Positions 1 through 4,988 of a stretch of DNA of 8,980 nt are shown here, in pieces. Location of the stretch: NCBI GenBank assembly GCA_028822955.1, contig JAPKCL010000065.1:1-8980 (forward strand). Direction: 5' to 3'. Both the position numbers and the translations under genes were made by a program. The notes below the pieces were generated by a model. The model had not been told where the DNA came from. It searched no databases and worked only from the letters and a program-made list of their open reading frames with translations. The DNA is from Candidatus Poseidoniaceae archaeon. GTDB lineage: Archaea > Thermoplasmatota > Poseidoniia > Poseidoniales > Poseidoniaceae. Within the stretch, counting starts at the first letter, position 1, and each line of letters starts with the position of its first letter.

Positions 1-11
1 AAAATATACCC

Positions 12-18
12 GAGGAGG
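12..18 (+). promoter_or_regulatory. Ribosome binding site of the first membrane protein gene
   Basis: GAGGAGG lies immediately before a cluster of possible starts: ATG at 19, ATG at 22 and GTG at 28. Other genes here place about 7 bases between GAGG and the start, so 22 (3 bases) or 28 (9 bases) fits better than 19 (0 bases). The AT-rich bases 1-8 might be part of a promoter, but the window edge prevents a judgement. Confidence 0.6.
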
Positions 19-1140
19 ATGATGAATGTGAGGGCGGTCAATGCCATAGCAAAACACTCATGGGCACTTTCATTTGGCATAATGTCGAGTTTGTTACTGA
101 GCGGAATTTTTGTGTTCGATATCGTTTCAATCAACGGGCGGATTCTTCTTCTCCTTTCTTTCTCGACACTCTTACTCTCTCTCGGCCAGCACATTCCCAC
201 ACGCTCTCGCCCATTCAATATGGATGAGCGTACCGGGCTTTTGAAAGCATATACTCCTCCGATTCACCCCTCGACATTAGAAATGGTGTTCAGCGATTTA
301 GTAAAAACTCACATGGACCCACTCCTTCGTTCAGAATACGAAGTGTACTCAAAGGAAGTCGAAGCATATTTCAAGCCTAAAATCGACCCAATGTTCGCTC
401 GAGAAAAAATCTTAATGACGCTGTATCGACATTCGAAAGGACTCGACTCCAAGACTATGGAATCCGAATTATCGGAAGTACTTACCGCTAAAGGGATGGA
501 AGTAGTCAACAATCACCCAATTTTTACGATGGAGGAATGGCTTTCGATTCTCCAACATATCCAAGATTCTTGTCCAGCCTTTTTCCGAATCATTGGGCGG
601 ATTGAAGAAGATCTTGGTGCTGGTCGTCCGAGTACCTCGGCAGGAATTGTGTTTGAAGTGGATATGGAAAATGTAGTTCATGAACGTGCGAACTTGTTCA
701 CATTGATTCACAATCTTTCGGATACACCCCGAAACATTGTACTTCGTGTACAATCTCCGGATTTCAGGCCACACGATTTAGCCATGACCTATCGATTGGA
801 CCCTGGAGAGCGCCATTGGTGGTCGACAAAGTCACTCCCTCTTACCGCTAAAGGTGACGATGATGTTCTCGGCTTGATGTCTGGATTATTGCGAGATGGG
901 ACAGTTGCCTGGCAGTCGCTACTACCAGAACGGTTCGGAGAGGCAACAGTCTCGGTACGACTTGAAGAACAAAGTGGAGATTTGATTATTGGACGCCAAA
1001 TCAATGTTCGTGTACGGACAAAGTACCTTGAACGAATTCGCACCTTCAGTTCAGTTACGACAAGCCTCATCGGAGTTCTCGGAATCGCACTTGGAATCTT
1101 CATTAAAGTACGAGATATCTTCGGAAACATTGGTGCCTAA
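19..1140 (+). CDS. Membrane protein of unknown function with two N-terminal and one C-terminal transmembrane helices
   Basis: I do not recognise this gene. The 373-residue product has a hydrophobic hairpin at the N terminus (about residues 15-36 and 42-56) and a third hydrophobic segment near the C terminus (about 346-362), followed by a short basic end. About 290 soluble residues lie between. Residues 65-200 look helical and charged. Residues 206-340 look rich in beta strands (alternating hydrophobic residues, NLSDTPRNIVLRV), which suggests an Ig-like or similar beta-sandwich domain; that is inference. The start is uncertain. A strong GGAGG at 14-18 touches the first ATG (19), leaves 3 bases to the ATG at 22 and 9 bases to a GTG at 28, so the true start may be 22 or 28. 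The coiled-coil gene follows after 51 bases on the same strand and may be cotranscribed. Gene reality is well supported by length and the ribosome binding site; function is unknown. Confidence 0.85.
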   Translation: MMNVRAVNAIAKHSWALSFGIMSSLLLSGIFVFDIVSINGRILLLLSFSTLLLSLGQHIPTRSRPFNMDERTGLLKAYTPPIHPSTLEMVFSDLVKTHMDPLLRSEYEVYSKEVEAYFKPKIDPMFAREKILMTLYRHSKGLDSKTMESELSEVLTAKGMEVVNNHPIFTMEEWLSILQHIQDSCPAFFRIIGRIEEDLGAGRPSTSAGIVFEVDMENVVHERANLFTLIHNLSDTPRNIVLRVQSPDFRPHDLAMTYRLDPGERHWWSTKSLPLTAKGDDDVLGLMSGLLRDGTVAWQSLLPERFGEATVSVRLEEQSGDLIIGRQINVRVRTKYLERIRTFSSVTTSLIGVLGIALGIFIKVRDIFGNIGA

Positions 1141-1172
1141 TCCACCGTTCTCAATGGGTAGATTTGAAATGG

Positions 1173-1193
1173 ATAACTCTGTGGACGAGTTAT
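1173..1193 (+). repeat. Perfect 7-base inverted repeat over the start codon of the coiled-coil gene
   Basis: ATAACTC at 1173-1179 and GAGTTAT at 1187-1193 are exact reverse complements separated by TGTGGAC. The right arm includes the first two bases of the ATG at 1192-1194. In RNA this would form a small hairpin that hides the start codon; in DNA it could be an operator. A repeat of this size can arise by chance in 9 kb, so only its position makes it notable. Confidence 0.4.
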
Positions 1194-2199
1194 GCGCGGA
1201 AGACCTGATGAAGCGACCCCGAGTCAAGATTCTGAACTCCAAGAAGAATTACAGGGCATGGAAGCACGTGTCCGAAAGATGAGAAACACTCGAAATTCAT
1301 TCAGTGACCAGGCTCGAACGATTGGCGATAAACGCAATGCAGTTCAAGGCCAATACAAGGAACATCGAGATAAAATCGACCTCGTGATGGCTGAGATGAA
1401 AGCAATTCGGGCAGAGATTAAAATGTTCAAGGAAAAGCGTAATGCGATTCAACAACAACTTCGTGAAATTATCAATCAGGCAAAAGGTCGACGTGATGAA
1501 AAGGGAGAAAAGAAGTCTGCAACAGCAGAATATGCTAAACTTCGACATGATGTCCAATCTCTTGAAACAACCTTTGAAACCATTTCAGTTAGTCAAAAGA
1601 AAGAAAAGGAAATGATTAAGCAAATCAAGGAAATGAAAACCCGAATTAAAGAACTCGCACCAGAAGTCACCCATTTCGAGATGATTAATGTTGACCTTTC
1701 CGACATGGATACGGCAATCAAAACTTTGCGCTCTGAAGCAGATGCTGCTCATAAGGAAATGCTTGAAGCAGTCGCTCGAGCAGATGTCTTATCGCCTGAA
1801 GTTGATGAAGTATTTGCACATCGTGATTTCTTGAAGGCAGAAGGTGACCGTCTTCACACAGAATTCCTCGAACTTCGACAGAAGTCTGATGATATGCATA
1901 ACAAAATCACTGAATTGATGGTGGATGTTAACAAAGTTCGTGATAAGTTAAACATGGCGCGCGATGAGCGAAAATCATGGATGACCGATCATAACGCATC
2001 TGTCAAAGCCGAAATGAAGACTGGAGCAGAATCTGCTGAAGTCGCAGATGAATTGGTCTCGACTCTCTTAGAATCTGGCGGAATTACCTTTGGTGGTATT
2101 GGTCAAACTGACGGTGGCTCTTCGAGTAAAAGAAAAGCCAAGTCGGGCAAGAAAAAGTCGATGCGTAAGCTCGACATGACCGCAAGTCGTCGACGCTGA
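1192..2199 (+). CDS. Long coiled-coil protein, COG1340-like
   Basis: The 335-residue product is almost wholly helical and very rich in Lys, Glu, Arg and Gln, with heptad-like spacing from about residue 15 to 275 and short breaks around residues 95-105 and 155-170. It resembles the uncharacterised archaeal coiled-coil proteins of COG1340, which have no settled function. The last 25 residues are strongly basic (KRKAKSGKKKSMRK and a final RRR) and could bind nucleic acid or the membrane surface; this is inference. An in-frame stop at 1174-1176 limits the start to ATG 1192 or later; the next in-frame ATG is at 1258. No good ribosome binding site is visible before 1192. A 7-base inverted repeat instead covers the start codon. 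The stop TGA is built into the ribosome binding site of the next gene, so the two are probably translated together. A role in scaffolding or chromosome organisation is possible but not shown. Confidence 0.85.
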   Translation: MRGRPDEATPSQDSELQEELQGMEARVRKMRNTRNSFSDQARTIGDKRNAVQGQYKEHRDKIDLVMAEMKAIRAEIKMFKEKRNAIQQQLREIINQAKGRRDEKGEKKSATAEYAKLRHDVQSLETTFETISVSQKKEKEMIKQIKEMKTRIKELAPEVTHFEMINVDLSDMDTAIKTLRSEADAAHKEMLEAVARADVLSPEVDEVFAHRDFLKAEGDRLHTEFLELRQKSDDMHNKITELMVDVNKVRDKLNMARDERKSWMTDHNASVKAEMKTGAESAEVADELVSTLLESGGITFGGIGQTDGGSSSKRKAKSGKKKSMRKLDMTASRRR

Positions 2200-2205
2200 G
2201 GTGAT
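2198..2205 (+). promoter_or_regulatory. Ribosome binding site overlapping the upstream stop codon
   Basis: GAGGTGAT closely matches the complement of the archaeal 16S rRNA 3' end. Its first two bases are the last two bases of the TGA stop (2197-2199) of the coiled-coil gene. GAGG is followed by 7 bases and then the GTG at 2209. It fixes the GTG as the start of the nucleotidyltransferase gene and suggests coupled translation. Confidence 0.8.
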
Positions 2206-2208
2206 GTC

Positions 2209-3270
2209 GTGTTCGGTGTCATCATGGCTGGGGGCCAAGGCTCCCGACTTCGGCCATTGACACTCACTCGTCCGAAACCTATGGTTGAAGTTCTTGGACG
2301 TCCAGTGATTGATTTTGTTAAGGATGCCATGCAAGATGCTTCAATCGATACGATTGTCGTCACAACTGGCTATCGTGGTGAACAATTAGAACAGCACGTT
2401 GAATCCTGGAACACTCTTCCAAATCCGATTGACGCCTGGGTGAATCAAGAATCATCACCCATGGGTACTGCTGGTAGTGTACGACTTTTGTCTGAACACC
2501 TGACCGAAACATTCGTTGTTGGCTCGGGAGATTCAGTTGCTTCATTTGACATTGGTGCATTGCTCGCTGCACATCGAGCCAGTGGTGCAAAAGTAACCAT
2601 GGCTCTCTGGGAAGTTGAGGATCCAACTGAATTTGGAATCGTTGGGCTTTCAAGGTCTCATCTCGGTTCCTTGGATGGTCAATTGCGCGAAGGGTATATC
2701 TGTCGTTTCAAAGAAAAACCAACAGTTGCTGAAGCCTTTAGCAATGTCATTAACGCAGGACTCTACATCATTGAGCCAGAAGTATTAGCACTTGTCCCCG
2801 AGGGTGAGAAATTTGACTTCAGTAAGCAACTGTTCCCCCTCGTCCTCGAAAAGGGCTGGCCTATGTATGCCAAAACTATCGATGGCGTTTGGTTCGATGT
2901 CGGGCACCCATCGGAATTGATTCGTGCCCAGCATACGCTTATCGCACAACGTCAGACTTTGCCATTCCCTTTACCAAAGGGTGATTTTGAAGGTAACAGT
3001 TTCGTTGCAGAAAGTGCAGAGATGAAAGGTACCTTGGAAGGTTCTGTAGTCTCATCACACAGTATGGTTGGATTGGGCACTCACTTGGAAGATGTATTAG
3101 TGATGTCAAACTGTACGATTGGAGAAAATTGTATGGTGCAAAATACGGTGATTGGGCAAGGAGTTTCAATCGGTTCAGGTTCCATTCTCAAGAATGTGAT
3201 TCTCGGTGACGGGTCGATTCTCGAGGACAAGAGTTCGTACGAGAATTGCCGAATTCCAGCCTCGGAGTAG
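2209..3270 (+). CDS. Sugar-phosphate nucleotidyltransferase (mannose-1-phosphate guanylyltransferase-like)
   Basis: This enzyme family joins a sugar 1-phosphate to an NTP, giving an NDP-sugar and pyrophosphate, in the cytoplasm. The N-terminal Rossmann-like domain shows GGQGSRLRP at residues 8-16 with the PKPM lysine at 23, PMGTAGSVR at 84-92, a metal-binding GD at 107-108 with D114, EFGIV at 141-145, FKEKP at 167-171, NAG at 182-184 and the late WFDVGHP with D230. Residues 265-350 contain isoleucine- and valine-rich hexapeptides (CTIGEN, TVIGQG, VSIGSG, VILGDG), the mark of a left-handed beta-helix. This two-domain plan and 353 residues fit COG1208 enzymes. The closest match by motif is GDP-mannose pyrophosphorylase; glucose-1-phosphate thymidylyl- or uridylyltransferase cannot be excluded. 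The usual NGD is GSGD here. The start is GTG, set by the ribosome binding site at 2198-2205. The product could supply sugars for glycosylating surface proteins such as the one encoded at 4989-7487 (inference). Confidence 0.93.
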   Translation: MFGVIMAGGQGSRLRPLTLTRPKPMVEVLGRPVIDFVKDAMQDASIDTIVVTTGYRGEQLEQHVESWNTLPNPIDAWVNQESSPMGTAGSVRLLSEHLTETFVVGSGDSVASFDIGALLAAHRASGAKVTMALWEVEDPTEFGIVGLSRSHLGSLDGQLREGYICRFKEKPTVAEAFSNVINAGLYIIEPEVLALVPEGEKFDFSKQLFPLVLEKGWPMYAKTIDGVWFDVGHPSELIRAQHTLIAQRQTLPFPLPKGDFEGNSFVAESAEMKGTLEGSVVSSHSMVGLGTHLEDVLVMSNCTIGENCMVQNTVIGQGVSIGSGSILKNVILGDGSILEDKSSYENCRIPASE

Positions 3271-3314
3271 TCATACCGGCGTTTGACTCAAATACCTCGG
3301 GCATTGGGGCCCAA

Positions 3315-3563
3315 ATGAAAGCCATGTCCTCCGATGCCAATCCACGCCGAACTTACGACCGTTCTTGGGAAGAAATCGAAGCGATGCTTAATCGAGCAGA
3401 ACTCAAACGCAAGGAGTGGAAATCTTGGTTTGAAGAGTGTCGAAGGAATGAAGACAGAGACGGTATGAAAGAAGCTGCTCGAAACCATAAAGCTCTCGAC
3501 GGCGTTGTAAAAACTCTCAAGTGGACACTTGGGGAAGAAGGCGTTGGCAATCCTTTGGATTGA
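3315..3563 (+). CDS. Small charged helical protein, function unknown
   Basis: I do not recognise this gene. From the ATG at 3315 it gives 82 residues, rich in Lys, Arg, Glu and Trp, with a likely helical hairpin (SWEEIEAMLNRAELKRKEW, then EECRRNEDRDGMKEAARNHKAL) and the C terminus GVGNPLD. It has no signal peptide or membrane segment. The start is unsettled. ATG 3315 and ATG 3324 lack a clear ribosome binding site. The frame stays open upstream into the nucleotidyltransferase gene, where GGAG at 3264-3267, overlapping that gene's TAG stop, precedes an in-frame ATA at 3273 (96 residues). A TTG at 3246 would overlap the upstream gene by 25 bases and is unlikely. It probably belongs to the same transcript as the nucleotidyltransferase. 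Its TGA stop directly abuts the stop of the opposing pdxS. Confidence 0.65.
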   Translation: MKAMSSDANPRRTYDRSWEEIEAMLNRAELKRKEWKSWFEECRRNEDRDGMKEAARNHKALDGVVKTLKWTLGEEGVGNPLD

Positions 3564-4556
3564 TTACCAACCACGTTGGTCATAACGAACTTCAAGCGTT
3601 TCCATCTCATCGCCTTTCATTGCTTTACCCAGCATCATAGCCATGGCTTCAGTAACTTTCTCGCCATCATCAAAGTGGGCAGTAGCCAAAACAATAGCAT
3701 CAGCCATAGTTTTTGGATCTGTTGACTTGAAAATTCCAGAGCCGACAAAAATTCCGTCCATACCCATTCGCATCATGTGTGATGCATCAGCAGGCGTTGC
3801 GATTCCACCGGCAGAGAAGGTGACGACAGGAAGACGTCCCATCTCTTTGACATCGAGAAGGATGGATTGAATTCCATCTCGCATCGAATCGTCAATTGGT
3901 CCAAAGGGGGTCATTGGATGAAGGCCTGGGAGTTCTGATGTATCTGCAAGGACATGATATCGTTGCATGATCATCTGGGTTACCTTTTCGATTCCGACTT
4001 CATCAAGAGATTGTACTTGACGGATTTCTTGATCAATCAGTCGAGCATGGGTTACAGCAGCAACGAGATTTCCTGTTCCAGCCTCACCCTTGGTACGAAT
4101 CATCGATGCACCTTCGTAAATACGACGAACTGCTTCACCTAATCCGGTAGCACCGCATACAAATGGAATAGAATAATCGCTTTTCTTAATGTGGAAAAAC
4201 GGGTCTGCTGGTGTGAGGACTTCTGATTCATCGACCATGTCTACACCCATGGATTCGAGAACTCGTGCTTCACCTTCGTGACCAATGCGTGCTTTTGCCA
4301 TGACGGGTATCGAAGTGCAATCTAAAATCCCTTGAATCATATCGGGGTGGCTCATACGGGCGACTCCACCATCACGACGAATGTCAGCAGGGACCCGTTC
4401 AAGTGCCATGACGGCGACAGCACCAGCATCTTCTGCAATGGCTGCTTGGTCCGGATTGACGACGTCCATAATCACGCCACCTTGCTGCATACGAGCAAAG
4501 CCACGCTTAAGCAAATCACTACCATTTCGGAGTTGAGTAAAGTCTGTTCGAACCAT
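3564..4556 (-). CDS. pdxS: Pyridoxal 5'-phosphate synthase subunit PdxS
   Basis: PdxS condenses ribose 5-phosphate, glyceraldehyde 3-phosphate and ammonia to pyridoxal 5'-phosphate in the DXP-independent vitamin B6 pathway; the ammonia comes from the glutaminase PdxT, which is not in this window. The 330-residue protein is a (beta/alpha)8 barrel with the family blocks in order: GGVIMDVVNPDQA with the catalytic-site Asp31, VMALERVPADIRR, VMAKARIGH with Schiff-base Lys88, ESEVLTPADPF, PFVCGATGLGEA, IRTKGEAGTGN with the second lysine Lys156, FSAGGIATPADA, GIFVGSGIFKS and the terminal QRGW. Residues about 195-240 hold an insertion absent from the shorter bacterial enzymes but usual in methanogen PdxS, which is also about 330 residues. 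The start is the ATG at 4556-4554, preceded by AGGAGGG at 4573-4567; a TTG at 4565 is too close to that site. All expected active-site residues are present, so it should be functional. Confidence 0.97.
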   Translation of the reverse strand: MVRTDFTQLRNGSDLLKRGFARMQQGGVIMDVVNPDQAAIAEDAGAVAVMALERVPADIRRDGGVARMSHPDMIQGILDCTSIPVMAKARIGHEGEARVLESMGVDMVDESEVLTPADPFFHIKKSDYSIPFVCGATGLGEAVRRIYEGASMIRTKGEAGTGNLVAAVTHARLIDQEIRQVQSLDEVGIEKVTQMIMQRYHVLADTSELPGLHPMTPFGPIDDSMRDGIQSILLDVKEMGRLPVVTFSAGGIATPADASHMMRMGMDGIFVGSGIFKSTDPKTMADAIVLATAHFDDGEKVTEAMAMMLGKAMKGDEMETLEVRYDQRGW

Positions 4557-4566
4557 TCCAATCAAT

Positions 4567-4573
4567 CCCTCCT
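4567..4573 (-). promoter_or_regulatory. Ribosome binding site of pdxS
   Basis: On the minus strand AGGAGGG reads 4573 to 4567, then ATTGATTGGA leads to the ATG at 4556. The distance (about 10 bases) is long but acceptable; the in-frame TTG at 4565 lies only one base away and cannot be the start. Confidence 0.6.
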
Positions 4574-4644
4574 AGTACGCGCCCTTCATGAACATTGGTT
4601 TATGTCAACGCGCTTTAACAAAACACATTTTGAGTGTGAGAGTA

Positions 4645-4923
4645 TTAGTCTGAAGCGAGGACTGGTGTGTCGCCCTCTGCGATTTCTGCATCGATTGATT
4701 CATCGGCGTTACGGTCAATCCAGGATTCTTCTGAATCAGGAACGTCTGTGTCGGCAAAAATAGCATCGACTGGGCATTCTGGGATACACGCACCACAATC
4801 AATACATTCATCGGGATCGATGACCAAATATCGATCTGCTTCTCTAAATGCTTCAACAGGACATACTGCAACGCACTCTTGGTATTTGTGGTCGACGCAG
4901 GCTGTGGTAACGACGTGGGTAAT
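4645..4923 (-). CDS. 7Fe ferredoxin ([3Fe-4S][4Fe-4S]), apparent AUU start
   Basis: This is a small electron carrier of the cytoplasm. Read from the ATT at 4923-4921 the protein has 92 residues. Its seven cysteines are at 9, 17, 21, 40, 43, 46 and 50. That is the pattern of Azotobacter-type 7Fe ferredoxin (8, 16, 20, 39, 42, 45, 49) shifted by one. C9, C17 and C50 would hold the [3Fe-4S] cluster and C21, C40, C43 and C46 the [4Fe-4S] cluster; the Cys that would make the first cluster 4Fe is replaced by His12. CPVEAF and CIDCGACIPECPVDAI are typical. Residues 57-92 form a strongly acidic tail. The frame has a TGA at 4935-4933, and between it and residue 33 there is no ATG, GTG or TTG. The ATT aligns with the family's first Met (family MTxVVT, here xTHVVT), and GAGG at 4934-4931 lies 7 bases before it. 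A start at the TTG of residue 33 would remove three cysteine ligands and is rejected. A sequencing error is the other explanation. Confidence 0.9.
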   Translation of the reverse strand: MTHVVTTACVDHKYQECVAVCPVEAFREADRYLVIDPDECIDCGACIPECPVDAIFADTDVPDSEESWIDRNADESIDAEIAEGDTPVLASD

Positions 4924-4930
4924 GATAATT

Positions 4931-4934
4931 CCTC
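4931..4934 (-). promoter_or_regulatory. Ribosome binding site pointing to an ATT start
   Basis: On the minus strand GAGG (4934-4931) is followed by AATTATC and then ATT at 4923. The 7-base gap is the same as that between GAGG and GTG for the nucleotidyltransferase gene. Earlier ATC (4926) and ATT (4929) codons leave only 4 and 1 bases and fit less well. Confidence 0.55.
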
Positions 4935-4988
4935 AAGTAACTCCAAACAGTCGTTCTACATGAAGCCTTTGAAGTAATCAAATACGTA

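Noticed and set aside
4645..4827. A 60-residue single-cluster ferredoxin starting at the TTG of 4827
   Set aside because: The upstream 32 codons encode the rest of a classic 7Fe ferredoxin with three more cysteine ligands at the right spacing.
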